DNA of 64,000 nucleotides from Streptantibioticus rubrisoli (GCF_024436055.1 NZ_JANFNH010000001.1:310001-374000), one strand, 5' to 3'. Counted from the stretch's first letter, positions 16,378 to 25,468 are shown. Notes: generated by a model from the letters alone, not told the origin. Translations and numbers: made by a program.

Positions 16378-16982
16378 TCGGGCGCGAACAGGCCGGACGC
16401 CAGCAGCAGCCGCAGGTCCGCGGCGACCGTTTCCACCGAATCGGGCGATCTGAGCACCTGCTCGCGCGCCCCCGCCAGCAGGTGCATCAGCAACTCCGCA
16501 TGCCGCTGCGGGCTCACCTCGGCATGGAAGACACCGTCGCGCCGCCCGTCCGTCAGCACCTCGGAGAGCAGTTGGCGCAGCCGGTCGGTGTGCTGGGTCA
16601 TCCGGGTGCGGATGCTGGGGCTGATTCCGGCGGCCTGGAACTCCAGGGCGCGGGAGCGGCGTTCGGGGCGGGCGAAGTACTCCAGGTGCGTCCCTATGAA
16701 GGCGGCCAGCCGCTCACGTGGTCCGGCCGCCTGCTCCAGCCGGTCGCACAGGTGCCGGTAGAACAGGTCCACCTCGTCCTGCACCACGGCCAACAGTACG
16801 CCTTCCACATGGCGGTAGTAGTTGTAGAGCGTCGCCCGGGACACATCGGCCCGCTCGGCGATCGCCGCCATGGTCGTGTTGGCCAGGCCCTTCTCCACCG
16901 CGACCGAGATCGCCGCCTGTTTGATGCGCGCCCGGACCTGCTCCTTGTGCTCGGCCACCACCTTGTCCCAACTGGAAACCAT
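16368..16982 (-). CDS. TetR-family transcriptional regulator
   Basis: This 204-aa protein has a TetR N-terminal HTH: TMAAIAERADVSRATLYNYYRHVEGVLLAVV (about residues 37-67). It is followed by a helical ligand-binding half with no recognisable ligand signature. The gene is divergent from the MMPL exporter at 17111, the usual arrangement for a repressor of a drug or metabolite pump. The TTAGACAACTTGTCAGTCTG element in between overlaps a likely -35 for the exporter. Because similar strings lie in the hemE/hemH region, it may also govern heme synthesis and could sense a porphyrin or heme. That is inference. Confidence 0.9.
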   Translation of the reverse strand: MVSSWDKVVAEHKEQVRARIKQAAISVAVEKGLANTTMAAIAERADVSRATLYNYYRHVEGVLLAVVQDEVDLFYRHLCDRLEQAAGPRERLAAFIGTHLEYFARPERRSRALEFQAAGISPSIRTRMTQHTDRLRQLLSEVLTDGRRDGVFHAEVSPQRHAELLMHLLAGAREQVLRSPDSVETVAADLRLLLASGLFAPDQP

Positions 16983-16988
16983 GACACC

Positions 16989-17042
16989 CCTTAGACAACT
17001 TGTCAGTCTGTTGGCGATCCGTCTACGCTTTCCATCGAGCGT
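16989..17042 (+). promoter_or_regulatory. MMPL promoter with probable TetR operator
   Basis: CCTTAGACA at 16989-16997 runs into GACAACTTGTC, an 11-bp palindrome. TTGTCA with an 18-bp spacer to TACGCT gives a plausible -35/-10 pair for the rightward exporter gene. The palindrome overlaps this -35, so bound repressor would block transcription. TetR's own leftward promoter shares the region. Confidence 0.5.
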
Positions 17043-17110
17043 CGAACCGGAACAGCGTGCAGCGTAGGCCGTTCGTCGGGGGAACGCGACGAGAGGCGGA
17101 GGCAGGCGAA

Positions 17111-19306
17111 GTGAGTTCGCGCTTAGGCACGGGCCGATTCGGGTTGGTGCTGTGGGCCGTTGTGATCGGCTGGCTCGGTGTGGCAGCCGTACTCGGGCCG
17201 CTCCAGGGCAAGTTGACGAAGGCGGAGAGCAACGACAACGCCGCCTTCCTGCCGCGCTCCTCGCAGTCCGCGCGCGTCGACCAACTGCTCACCCAGCGCT
17301 TCGCGACCGGCGACGCGCTCCCCGCCCTGATCGTCTACCAGCGCCCCACCGGCCTGACCCCCGCCGACCGCAACGCCTTGGTGGCGGACGCCGCCCGGCT
17401 GCGCGGCCTGCCCGACATCGGCCGCCCGACGCTGCCGTCACCCGGCTCGGCCAAGGGGGCACCACGGCTGTGGTCCGCCGACGGCACGGTAGCGGTCACC
17501 GTGGTGCCCGTGACCGCGCACGGCCTGAAGGTCCGCCAGGCAGTCGACGCCATCAAACGCCGACTGCGGACGGTCCCGGGCCTGCGCACCTACGTCACCG
17601 GCCCGGCGGGCATCAGCGCGGATGCCATCAGTGTCTTCAGCAGCATCGACTTCCGGCTGCTCGCGGCCACCGTGGCACTGGTCCTGGTACTGCTGCTGGT
17701 GGTCTACCGCTCGCCCGTCCTGGCGTTCGTGCCCCTGCTCGTGGTGGGCCTGGCGTATGTGCTCGCCTCCGGCCTGGTCTATGTACTGGCCACGCGGGGC
17801 GGGCTGTTGGTCAACAGTCAGGCCACCTCGCTGATGCTCATCTTGATGTTCGGCGCGGGAACCGACTACTGCCTGCTGCTGATCGCCCGCTACCAGGACG
17901 AACTGCGCCGCCACAGCTCCAGCGCGGCGGCGATGCGCGCCGCGCTGGGCAGGGTGTGGGGCTCGGTGTTCTTCAGCGGCCTGACCGTCATCGCCTCTTT
18001 GGCCGCGCTGTTCGCCACCCGGCTCGGCTCGACCAGGGTGATCGCCCCGGTCGGCATCATCGGCGTGGGCTGCGTGCTGCTGGCGGCGTTCACGTTGCTT
18101 CCCGCGCTCCTGGTGCTGCTGGGCCGCCGGGCGTTCGGGCGGCGGCGCCTCGACGCGCAGGAGCGGTCGGGCGGTTGGGAGCGCATCGCGCGGGCCGTGC
18201 TCACCCGCCCGTGGTGGGCGGTGGCGGGCACCCTGGTACTGCTGGCCGTCGGATCGCTCGGCGCCATCCGCTACACCGACGATGTCAACCTGCTCAACGC
18301 CTTCCGCGCGCACACCTCTTCGGCGGCCGGATACCAGGCCATCGCGCACGCCTTCCCGGCGGGCACGGCGGCGCCCACCACGGTACTGGTGGAGCGTACC
18401 GGCGGCCCGCTGCGCGAGTCCGACCTGGCGGCGGCCAGCACGGCGCTGCGCCCGGTCCGGGACATCGCCTCCGTCGCGCCGCTGCCGGTGCGCTCCACGG
18501 ACGGGCGGATCGGCGAGCTGCGGGTCGTGCTGGACGTCGACCCGTACGGTAGCGCGGGACTGGCCAGGCTGGCTGACATCCGGCACCGGCTGTCCACCCA
18601 ACTCCCCTCCGGCACCAGGGCGTTGGTGGGTGGCGACCCAGCGGTGCAACTGGACACCAAGTACGCCGCCGACCACGACCTGCGGGTCGTCGTACCGCTG
18701 GTGCTGACGATCATCCTGGTGATCCTCGTGGCACTCCTGCGCGCGCTGGTCGCCCCGCTGTACCTGATCGGTACCGTCGTCGCCTCGTTCTTCGGCGCGT
18801 TCGGGATCTCGGTGTTCGTCTTCCGCGTACTGCTGCACCAGCACGGCATCAACCCCGTCGAGCCCACCTTCGCGTTCCTGTTCCTGGTGGCGCTCGGCGT
18901 GGACTACAACATCTTCCTGATGGCCAGGGTCCGGCAGGAGACCCGAAGCCACGACACCCGTACCGCGGTGGCCGTCGGGCTGCGCGCCACCGGTTCGGTG
19001 ATCACCAGTGCCGGGGTCATCCTCGCCGGTACCTTCGCGGTGCTGATGGTGCTGCCGCTGGTCATGCTGTTCCAACTCGGCTTCACCGTCTGCGTCGGCG
19101 TGCTGCTGGACACCTTCCTGGTACGGACCGCACTGGTGCCCGCCCTCACCCATCTGCTGGGGGAGCGTTCGTGGTGGCCCGGCCGGACCCTGACCACCCA
19201 GCCCACCACGACAGTTCACCGGGAGCCGACACAGCCATGGCCCAGACAGTCACCGAAGGAAGCGGGCAACGGCCCGTCGTCGCCCGCGCCGCGTGGCGGC
19301 AGCTAG
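17111..19306 (+). CDS. MMPL-family RND exporter
   Basis: This 731-aa membrane protein has the MMPL layout. TM1 is near the N-terminus (LVLWAVVIGWLGVAAVL), followed by an extracellular loop, five TMs, a second loop and five TMs. Paired motifs GAGTDYCLLL and GVDYNIFLMARV carry the Asp-Tyr pairs linked to proton coupling in this family. MMPL pumps move lipids, polyketides and, in mycobacteria, siderophores and heme. The GTG at 17111 follows GGAGGCAGGCGAA; upstream in-frame codons lack a ribosome site. It lies between its probable TetR repressor and an MFS exporter that overlaps its 3' end. Substrate unknown; a porphyrin or heme-related compound is a context-based guess. Confidence 0.92.
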   Translation: MSSRLGTGRFGLVLWAVVIGWLGVAAVLGPLQGKLTKAESNDNAAFLPRSSQSARVDQLLTQRFATGDALPALIVYQRPTGLTPADRNALVADAARLRGLPDIGRPTLPSPGSAKGAPRLWSADGTVAVTVVPVTAHGLKVRQAVDAIKRRLRTVPGLRTYVTGPAGISADAISVFSSIDFRLLAATVALVLVLLLVVYRSPVLAFVPLLVVGLAYVLASGLVYVLATRGGLLVNSQATSLMLILMFGAGTDYCLLLIARYQDELRRHSSSAAAMRAALGRVWGSVFFSGLTVIASLAALFATRLGSTRVIAPVGIIGVGCVLLAAFTLLPALLVLLGRRAFGRRRLDAQERSGGWERIARAVLTRPWWAVAGTLVLLAVGSLGAIRYTDDVNLLNAFRAHTSSAAGYQAIAHAFPAGTAAPTTVLVERTGGPLRESDLAAASTALRPVRDIASVAPLPVRSTDGRIGELRVVLDVDPYGSAGLARLADIRHRLSTQLPSGTRALVGGDPAVQLDTKYAADHDLRVVVPLVLTIILVILVALLRALVAPLYLIGTVVASFFGAFGISVFVFRVLLHQHGINPVEPTFAFLFLVALGVDYNIFLMARVRQETRSHDTRTAVAVGLRATGSVITSAGVILAGTFAVLMVLPLVMLFQLGFTVCVGVLLDTFLVRTALVPALTHLLGERSWWPGRTLTTQPTTTVHREPTQPWPRQSPKEAGNGPSSPAPRGGS

Positions 19307-20445
19307 CGGCCTGCACCGCGGTCGCCACGCTGCTGCAACTCGACGGCACCATCGTCACGGTGGCACTGCCCTCGGCGGGCGGTCACTTCGGCGCCACCGC
19401 ACAGGGCCAGTCCTGGGTGCTGACCGCCTACTTCGCCACCTACGCGGCTGGACTGCTGCCCGGCGGCCGGATGGTGGAGCGCTTCGGGCCGCGCCGCACC
19501 GCGCTGCTCGGGCTGGCCGTGTTCGCCGCCGGAACGCTGATGGGCGCGCTGGCCGGATCCCTCGCCGTGCTCATCGCCTCCCGCGTGGTGCAGGGCGTCG
19601 GCGCCGGGCTCGCCAGCCCCGCCGCGCTCACCGGCGCGGTCGGCGGCTTCCCGGCCGAGCGCCGGGGGACCGCGCTGGGCATCTGGGGCGGCGCCTCCGG
19701 CCTGGCCAACCTCGTCGGGCCGCTGCTCGGCGGACTGCTCACCGCGGGCTGGGGCTGGCGGGCCAACTGGTGGACGCTGCTGGCGCTGACGCTGTCGGCG
19801 GTCGCGGCGGCACTCGGCTGGGTGCGGATCGCAACGTCCGGGCCGTCGCGTGCCGCGGACGGCCCGATGCGCACCGCGCGAGCGGCGTCGATCACAGCGG
19901 CGCTCACCTTCGCCATGATGATCGGCACGTTCTTCGCCATAGAGCAGTACCTGCAACAGGCCGCGGGCTACGGTGCGTTGACCGCCGCCGCGGCGCCCAT
20001 GGTGCTGGCCCTGTTCATCGGCGCGGCCAGTCCGGTGGCCGGACGCACCACCGACCGGTACGGGGAGCGCGGCCCGGCCCTGTGCGGCTTCCTGGCCGCC
20101 GCGGTGGTGTTCGGCGCGTACGCGCTGCTGCCGCCGCACGGCCCGCTGATGGTCCCCGGCGGTGTGGTACTCGGTTTCGCGCTCGGCCTGCTGTTCCCCG
20201 CGACCTCGCGCGCCGCCCTGAACTCCGTCCCCGACGCCCTGCACGGCCGGGTCTCCGCCCAACTCTCCGCCGGTCGCCTACTGGGCGCCGCCGCGGGCGT
20301 GGCCCTGGCTGGTCTGTCCTTCCGGCAACACGTCACAGCCGACCGCCTGCACTGGATCCTTCTGGGCGGCGCGATTCTGGCCCTGGCGGGCGTGGCGGTG
20401 GTGGCGGCGGGGTTCCACGGCGCGGGGAGTCGGGGGGATGGGTAG
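19237..20445 (+). CDS. MFS transporter, DHA2-like drug exporter
   Basis: This 402-aa membrane protein has about 12 hydrophobic segments. It carries the DHA2-type entry LLQLDGTIVTVALPS and the loop motif GRMVERFGPRRT (motif A). Also present is VVQGVGAGLASPAA (motif C-like). It is shorter than 14-TM DHA2 members. The ATG at 19237, 70 nt inside the MMPL gene, gives a normal N-terminus (MAQTVTEGSG). An in-frame GTG at 19171 is possible. The overlap implies co-transcription with the MMPL pump under TetR control. Proton-driven export of a small molecule is expected; substrate unknown. Confidence 0.9.
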   Translation: MAQTVTEGSGQRPVVARAAWRQLAACTAVATLLQLDGTIVTVALPSAGGHFGATAQGQSWVLTAYFATYAAGLLPGGRMVERFGPRRTALLGLAVFAAGTLMGALAGSLAVLIASRVVQGVGAGLASPAALTGAVGGFPAERRGTALGIWGGASGLANLVGPLLGGLLTAGWGWRANWWTLLALTLSAVAAALGWVRIATSGPSRAADGPMRTARAASITAALTFAMMIGTFFAIEQYLQQAAGYGALTAAAAPMVLALFIGAASPVAGRTTDRYGERGPALCGFLAAAVVFGAYALLPPHGPLMVPGGVVLGFALGLLFPATSRAALNSVPDALHGRVSAQLSAGRLLGAAAGVALAGLSFRQHVTADRLHWILLGGAILALAGVAVVAAGFHGAGSRGDG

Positions 20446-20469
20446 ACCCATGACGACTGCTCGGCGCTG

Positions 20470-20503
20470 CTTGGGTGACTCCCATCGGTCATAGAATCGC
20501 CGC
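20470..20503 (+). promoter_or_regulatory. Probable leaderless promoter of the HTH gene
   Basis: TAGAAT (20492-20497) is a near-consensus -10 ending only 6 nt before the GTG start at 20504. There is no room for a Shine-Dalgarno site. The -35 is weak (TTGGGT). A leaderless transcript is the simplest reading. Confidence 0.5.
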
Positions 20504-21142
20504 GTGACCGCCGAGGACTCCGCATTCGCAGTGTTGGGCATGCTGGGTGATCCCGTGCGCCGCCAGCTCTATCGACACGTCGCCGCTGCCCCGGGCGAGG
20601 TAGGGCGCGACGCGGCCGCAGAGGCAGTCGGGATTTCCCGGTCGCTGGCCGCCTTCCACCTGGACAAGCTGGTCGAGGCCGGACTGCTGACCGTGTCCTT
20701 CCGGCGGCTGTCGGGGCGCAGCGGCCCCGGGGCGGGGCGGCCCGCGAAGGTGTACGGGCGTGCCGAGGGTGAGCACACCGCGTCCGTGCCGCCCCGGTCC
20801 TACGACGCCGTCAGTCGGCTGCTCGCCGAGGTGGTGGAGAACGCAGGCTTGGACCGGGAACTGCACGCCGCGGCGAAGGCCGCGGGGGCGGCGCACCCGG
20901 ACGCGGTTGCCGGCGATCTGGTCGAGGTGCTGCGGGCGCGCGGCTACCAGCCCTTCTGGGACGGGGAGACGCTGCGGTTGAACAACTGCCCCTTCCACGC
21001 GCTGGCGGAGGAGTTCCCTGCCCTCATCTGCGGGATGAACCTCGCGCTGATCGAGGGCCTGGCGACCTACCAGTGGTCACCGGCGATGGAACCGTGTCCC
21101 GGCGGGTGTTGCGTGGCACTTTCTAAAAACAAATCTCATTGA
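20504..21142 (+). CDS. ArsR/SufR-like HTH regulator with C-terminal cysteines
   Basis: This 212-aa protein has a winged-helix N-terminus (MLGDPVRRQLYRHV, GISRSLAAFHLDKLVEAGLL, residues about 12-70). The C-terminal half ends with NNCPFHALAEEFPALICG and later CPGGCCVAL. Such spaced cysteines occur in SufR-like regulators that hold an Fe-S cluster. Whether this one does is unproven. In Streptomyces this type often sits beside a DUF3291-type gene, as here (21175). The start is a leaderless GTG. It may sense redox or iron state and control its neighbour. Confidence 0.85.
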   Translation: MTAEDSAFAVLGMLGDPVRRQLYRHVAAAPGEVGRDAAAEAVGISRSLAAFHLDKLVEAGLLTVSFRRLSGRSGPGAGRPAKVYGRAEGEHTASVPPRSYDAVSRLLAEVVENAGLDRELHAAAKAAGAAHPDAVAGDLVEVLRARGYQPFWDGETLRLNNCPFHALAEEFPALICGMNLALIEGLATYQWSPAMEPCPGGCCVALSKNKSH

Positions 21143-21168
21143 CTATAGAAGTTGGGCCGGGCCATGCT
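21139..21168 (+). promoter_or_regulatory. Probable leaderless promoter of the DUF3291-like gene
   Basis: TTGACT (21139-21144) and CATGCT (21163-21168) are separated by 18 bp. The -10 ends 6 nt before the ATG at 21175. No ribosome site is present, so the message probably starts at the ATG. The -35 overlaps the 3' end of the upstream HTH gene. Confidence 0.5.
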
Positions 21169-21174
21169 GGGCAC

Positions 21175-21645
21175 ATGACTGGCTTTCACCTCGCGCAGGT
21201 CAACGTCGGCCGCATGGTCGCCCCGCTCGACGGCCCCGAGTTGGCCGACTTCGTCGCTCAACTGCCCGAGATCAACGCCCTCGCGGACGGCAGTCCCGGG
21301 TTCGTCTGGCGCATGGTCGACGACGGGGGCGCGGACGCGACCGCTTTCCGACCCGACGACAACGACGACATGCTCCTGATCAACTGCTCGGTCTGGGAGT
21401 CGGTCGAAGCCCTGCGGAACTTCACCTACCACACCGACCATCTCCGCGTGCTGAGCCGTCGCCGCGAGTGGTTCCATCGCATGGCCGAGGCGTACCAGGC
21501 CCTGTGGTGGATCCCGGCCGGTCACCGCCCGAGCGTGGCCGAGGCGATGGAGCGGATCGCCATGGTGCGGGAACATGGCCCGGGACCGCTCGCCTTCACC
21601 TTCCGCGACCCCTACCCGGCGCCAGCCAGAACCGCGCAAGCCTAG
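21175..21645 (+). CDS. DUF3291-like protein (dimeric alpha/beta-barrel fold)
   Basis: This 156-aa protein starts MTGFHLAQVNVGRMVAPLDG. It matches the DUF3291 pattern: LAQVN at the N-terminus, SPGFVWRM, INCSVWESVEALRNFTY, HRMAEAYQALWWIPAGHRPS. Its fold resembles antibiotic-biosynthesis monooxygenases, but no catalytic role is established for the family. The ATG at 21175 fits the family start; an upstream in-frame ATG at 21139 lies inside the -35. It follows the SufR-like regulator by 32 bp, suggesting a functional pair. Confidence 0.85.
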   Translation: MTGFHLAQVNVGRMVAPLDGPELADFVAQLPEINALADGSPGFVWRMVDDGGADATAFRPDDNDDMLLINCSVWESVEALRNFTYHTDHLRVLSRRREWFHRMAEAYQALWWIPAGHRPSVAEAMERIAMVREHGPGPLAFTFRDPYPAPARTAQA

Positions 21646-21670
21646 GGTCCGCCTTGCCGACGCGGACCCA

Positions 21671-21712
21671 CCCCGGGCGGGGCCGCGGCCTTCCCCGCTC
21701 CGGGCCCCGGGG
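21671..21712. terminator. GC-rich hairpin between convergent genes
   Basis: GGGCGGGG (21675-21682) pairs with CCCCGCTC (21693-21700), with further CCCC/GGGG pairing outside. It lies between the ends of the DUF3291-like gene and desD, 25-60 bp from both stops. There is no T-run, which is common for Streptomyces terminators. Probably bidirectional. Confidence 0.45.
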
Positions 21713-21733
21713 ACGACGGGATGCGGGGTCTCG

Positions 21734-23539
21734 TCAGGTTCGGGCGAAGCGCGCGATCGGGTTCTTCACGGTGCCGACGAGTTGGAGCGCCCCGGTCGGG
21801 TCCTGCAGATCGACCATCCGCCGGTTGTCGCGCAGCTGCAACCGGTTGAGGCAGGAGAGTGCGAACTCCCCGCAGAACAGGTCGTACCGCTTGAACCGCT
21901 CGGCCAAGTGCGGGTGTGCCGACTGGTATTCGGCCACGCAGTCGGCGACCGTCGACCAGAACGTGTCCTCGTCCAGCGTGCCGTTCACGCTGAGGATCCC
22001 GTTGAGGAAGCGCAGGAAGCAGTCGAAGACATCAGTGAAGAGCGACAGCGTCCACAACTCCTCCGGCACCCGCGCGCGGATCCGCTCGACCTCGGGCGGC
22101 AGCGGGGTGTCCGGGTCCATCACCACGATCTCCTCGGCGATGTCCTTGAAGATCACCCGCTGGACGGCCCCGCCATCCAGCACCAGGATGACGTTCTCGC
22201 CGTGCGGCATGAACACCAGGCCGTAGGCGTAGAAGCAGTGCAGCAGCGGGGTGAGGTAGGCGTCCAGATAGCGGCGCAGCCAGGTCGCGGCGTCGAGTCC
22301 CGACTCCTCGATCAGCGCGGCGGTGAACGAGCCCCCGCCCCGGTCGACGTGCAGCAGCGAGGCCATGGTGGCCAGTCGCTGACCGGGCGCCAGCTTCGGC
22401 ACCGGGCTCTCCCGCCACAGCGCGGCCAGCATCTTCAGGTACGGCGAGCCCTTGGCGGACGTGGCGGCGTACTGCCTGTGGTGGTAGCCGACGGCGGCCC
22501 GCTCCCGGAGCACGGCCAGACCGGTTCGCTGGAGCACCTCGTCCTCGGCGACCAGTGCGGCCAGCCAGTCGTTGATCGCCGGAGTGGCCTTCATGTACTC
22601 GGCGGAAAGGCCGCGCACGAAGCCCATGTTGAGCACCGACAGCGCGGTCTTCACATAGTGCTTGGACGGGTCGGAGGTGTTGAAGAAGGTGCGGATCGAC
22701 TGCTGGGGCAGATAGGTGTCGTCACCGTGGCCGAGGCAGACGATGTTGCGCTGGGCGACCTCGGCGGCGAACGTCACCGACAGCTTGTTCCACCACTGCC
22801 AGGGGTGGACCGGCATCAGGTGGAAGTCACCGAGGTCCAGGCCGAGTTCGGCCATCGTGGCGGTGAACCGCTCCAGGGTTGCCTCGCCCAGCTCGGAGCG
22901 GATCAGTTCGTCGTAGTCCAGGTCGGCGCCGACCGAGAACGTCGACCGGTCGCGCCGGGCGGCCAGCCAGATCAGCCGTACCCCGTCCGCGGCCTCGGGC
23001 GCGTACGTCAGGTACTCGGGCGCGCCGAAACCCAACCGGCCGTTGTTGGCCACGAAGCAGGGGTGGCCCTCGGTCATCCCGGCCTCGATCCGCTGGAAGG
23101 GGGCCTTGGCGAGTTCCGCCGAACCGACCGGTGGCTGGGAGAGTTTGAAGGCGCTGCTGGCCAGTGTGCTGCTGATCTCCTCCAGGTAGACGGGGAGGAC
23201 CTCCTGGTCCAGGTGGAGGGTCTCGCGCAGTTCGATGAACAGGTCCAGTGCGTCCAGGGGGAGTTGGGCGCCACCGCGGTGCCGGGTGATGGAGTCCGGG
23301 TCGATCCACCAGTGGTCCAAGGTGAGCAGCCGGGCGGTGAAGCGGTACTCCACCGTGCCGTCGTCGCTGGTGACGGTGTACTCGCCGGACTCCTGCCGTC
23401 TCGGGGCCAGCAGCCGTTCGTGGGAGAACTCGGCGAGGGCCTTGCGGACCAGCGACCGGTTGGCGCGGCTCCACAGTTCGGGTGTCAGATGCGCGACCAC
23501 GTCGCGCGGGGTGTGGTTGTGCATGGCGCTCCGGTTCAC
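21734..23539 (-). CDS. desD: Desferrioxamine synthetase DesD (IucA/IucC family NIS synthetase)
   Basis: DesD is the ATP-dependent NIS synthetase that condenses N-hydroxy-N-succinylcadaverine units and macrocyclises them to desferrioxamine E or B. The 601-aa protein has IucA/IucC features: KLSQPPVGSAE, EGHPCFVANNGRLGFG, MPVHPWQWW, SIRTFFNT-type triphosphate contacts. A C-terminal FhuF-like segment follows, with HGENVILVLDGG and RVIFKDIAEE. The ATG at 23539 overlaps the desC stop (ATGA). It is the final gene of desEFABCD, followed by a hairpin. Confidence 0.95.
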   Translation of the reverse strand: MNRSAMHNHTPRDVVAHLTPELWSRANRSLVRKALAEFSHERLLAPRRQESGEYTVTSDDGTVEYRFTARLLTLDHWWIDPDSITRHRGGAQLPLDALDLFIELRETLHLDQEVLPVYLEEISSTLASSAFKLSQPPVGSAELAKAPFQRIEAGMTEGHPCFVANNGRLGFGAPEYLTYAPEAADGVRLIWLAARRDRSTFSVGADLDYDELIRSELGEATLERFTATMAELGLDLGDFHLMPVHPWQWWNKLSVTFAAEVAQRNIVCLGHGDDTYLPQQSIRTFFNTSDPSKHYVKTALSVLNMGFVRGLSAEYMKATPAINDWLAALVAEDEVLQRTGLAVLRERAAVGYHHRQYAATSAKGSPYLKMLAALWRESPVPKLAPGQRLATMASLLHVDRGGGSFTAALIEESGLDAATWLRRYLDAYLTPLLHCFYAYGLVFMPHGENVILVLDGGAVQRVIFKDIAEEIVVMDPDTPLPPEVERIRARVPEELWTLSLFTDVFDCFLRFLNGILSVNGTLDEDTFWSTVADCVAEYQSAHPHLAERFKRYDLFCGEFALSCLNRLQLRDNRRMVDLQDPTGALQLVGTVKNPIARFART

Positions 23540-24129
23540 TGCGTGGCTTCGGCAGCCACGGTGGCGGCGCCCTCGCGGGCGGCCAGGTACTGCTGACGGG
23601 TACAGGTGCTGAGATGGGCGTGCTTGTCCGGTAGCGCGATGGTCCGCACGACCCGGAAGCCCACCGCCGCGTTGAGCGCGTGCACCGCGTGGTTGCGTAT
23701 GTCCGGCTCGACCACGACGCGCTGGTTGGCGGGGTCGCTGAACAGCAGCTCCATCACGGTGGTGAGGACGGCGCGGGTGAAGCCGGGGATCGGGGTGTCG
23801 GTGGGCGCCACCAGGAAGTGCATGCCGACATCGCCGGGCCGGACGGCGTACCGTCCGGCAAGTTCGCTGTGCGTGGGATCGTACCGCTCGACGAGGAACG
23901 CCGGGCGGTCCTCGTACAGCCCAAGCAGCGCGTCATGGTGCGGATCGGCGTCGATCGCCTCGAACTCGCGGCGCACATCGGCCGGTTGGGCGTCCTGCAT
24001 CATCCAGAAGACGGACTTGGGGTGGGTGACCCAACGGTGCAGCAGCTCGGTGTCGGTGGCCGGGTCGACGGGGCGGACGGCGAACCGCCCGAGCCGCTCG
24101 TCGGTACGGTTGAAGACCACGTCGGTCAT
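23536..24129 (-). CDS. desC: N-hydroxycadaverine acyltransferase DesC
   Basis: This 197-aa GNAT-type enzyme acylates N-hydroxycadaverine with succinyl- or acetyl-CoA to form the hydroxamate. Visible blocks are FAVRPVDPATDTELLHRWV, HPKSVFWMMQDA and VGMHFLVAPTDTPIPGFTRAVL. RVVVEPDIRNHAVHALNAAVGFRVVR corresponds to the siderophore acetyltransferase family (IucB-like). It starts 1 nt after the desB stop region and overlaps desD, so it is co-translated in the operon. Confidence 0.94.
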   Translation of the reverse strand: MTDVVFNRTDERLGRFAVRPVDPATDTELLHRWVTHPKSVFWMMQDAQPADVRREFEAIDADPHHDALLGLYEDRPAFLVERYDPTHSELAGRYAVRPGDVGMHFLVAPTDTPIPGFTRAVLTTVMELLFSDPANQRVVVEPDIRNHAVHALNAAVGFRVVRTIALPDKHAHLSTCTRQQYLAAREGAATVAAEATQ

Positions 24130-24130
24130 C

Positions 24131-25468
24131 TCAGGCCACGCCTCCTTCAGCGCCGACGGGAGCGCCGAACTCCTGGAAGGCGATGGACTTCTCCACCCGG
24201 TAGTGTTCCCGGCCCAGCAGTTCGCGGATGATCCACGAGTTGCGGTAGGCGCCCATGCCCAGGTCGGGTGCGGTGATGCTGTGGGTGTGCGCCGCGGCGT
24301 TCTGGACGAAGATCTCGTTCCCGGCGGTGTCGACGCTGTAGTTGCGGCGCACCGCGAAGCGGCCCTGGTCGTCCCAGACGATCCGGTCGCGTACCGGGGC
24401 CAGGAAGTCCGGCGCCTGGTAGCGGTAGCCGGTGGCCAGCACCAGGCCCTCGGTGGTCAGGGAGAAGTCCCGCCGCTGCTCCTGCTGGCGCAGGCCCAGG
24501 GTGTACGTACCGCTCGCCGCGTCGTAACCGGCGTCGGTGAGCGCGGTGTTGGTGATCAGCCGGGTCGGGCAGGGACCCTTGAGGTTCTTCTGGTACAGCA
24601 GGTCGAAGATGGCGTTGATCAGGTCGGAGTTGATGCCCTTGTAGAGCGGCTTCTGCTCCACGGTCAGCCGGTCGCGGGTGGCCTGCGGCAGGGCGTGGAA
24701 GTAGTCGATGTACTCCGGTGAGGTCATCTCCAGGGTGAGCTTGGTGTACTCCAGGGGGAAGAACCGCGGGGAGCGGGTCACCCAGGTCAGCTCATAGGCG
24801 CGGGCGTCGATGTCCTGCAGCAGGTCGTAGTAGATCTCGGCGGCGCTCTGGCCGCTGCCGACGATGGTGATGCTCCGCTTCTCCTGCAGCGATGACCTGC
24901 TGTCCAGGTAGCGGGAGTTGTGGATCAGATCGCCTTCCAGGCCGCGGCACGGCTCGGGGATGTGCGGGGGCGTTCCGGTGCCGAGCACCAGGCGCCGGGC
25001 GCGGTGCACGGTGCGCTCGCCGGTGGACAGCACGATGGCGTGCACCGCGTACAGCCCGTCGTCCTCGTGGTACTCGACGCTGGTCACCTGGTGGCCGAAG
25101 CGCAGGTTGTCCAGCTTGCCGGCCGCCCAGCGGCAGTAGTCGTTGTACTCGCTGCGCAGCGGGTAGAAGTTCTCCCTGATGTAGAACGAGTACAGGCGGC
25201 CCGATTCCTTGAGGTAGTTGAGGAACGACAAGGGCGAGGTCGGATCGGCGAGGGTGACCAGGTCCGACATGAACGGGGTCTGCAGGGTGCTGCTCTCCAG
25301 CAGCATTCCGGTGTGCCAGTTGAAGCCCGGTTTGCTCTCCAGGAACAGTCCGGTCAGCTCCTCGATCGGCTGGGTCAGACAGGCGAGGCCGAGGTTGAAG
25401 GGGCCGAGGCCGATGCCGATGAAGTCGTACGGCCTGCTGGGATCATGGGGGGTGGGGGGCGTGGCCAA
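24131..25468 (-). CDS. desB: Cadaverine N-monooxygenase DesB
   Basis: DesB is an FAD- and NADPH-dependent N-hydroxylase that converts cadaverine to N-hydroxycadaverine. The 445-aa protein has the FAD motif [15 protein letters not shown] near the N-terminus, the NADPH motif [17 protein letters not shown] and the C-terminal [10 protein letters not shown] (ATGY). These are standard for lysine/ornithine N-monooxygenases. The gene lies between desA and desC with only 1- and 30-nt gaps. Confidence 0.95.
   Translation of the reverse strand: MATPPTPHDPSRPYDFIGIGLGPFNLGLACLTQPIEELTGLFLESKPGFNWHTGMLLESSTLQTPFMSDLVTLADPTSPLSFLNYLKESGRLYSFYIRENFYPLRSEYNDYCRWAAGKLDNLRFGHQVTSVEYHEDDGLYAVHAIVLSTGERTVHRARRLVLGTGTPPHIPEPCRGLEGDLIHNSRYLDSRSSLQEKRSITIVGSGQSAAEIYYDLLQDIDARAYELTWVTRSPRFFPLEYTKLTLEMTSPEYIDYFHALPQATRDRLTVEQKPLYKGINSDLINAIFDLLYQKNLKGPCPTRLITNTALTDAGYDAASGTYTLGLRQQEQRRDFSLTTEGLVLATGYRYQAPDFLAPVRDRIVWDDQGRFAVRRNYSVDTAGNEIFVQNAAAHTHSITAPDLGMGAYRNSWIIRELLGREHYRVEKSIAFQEFGAPVGAEGGVA

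Noticed and set aside
17438-19219. 593-aa minus-strand frame over the MMPL gene
   Set aside because: Gln/His/Gly-rich antisense translation; MMPL motifs are on the plus strand.
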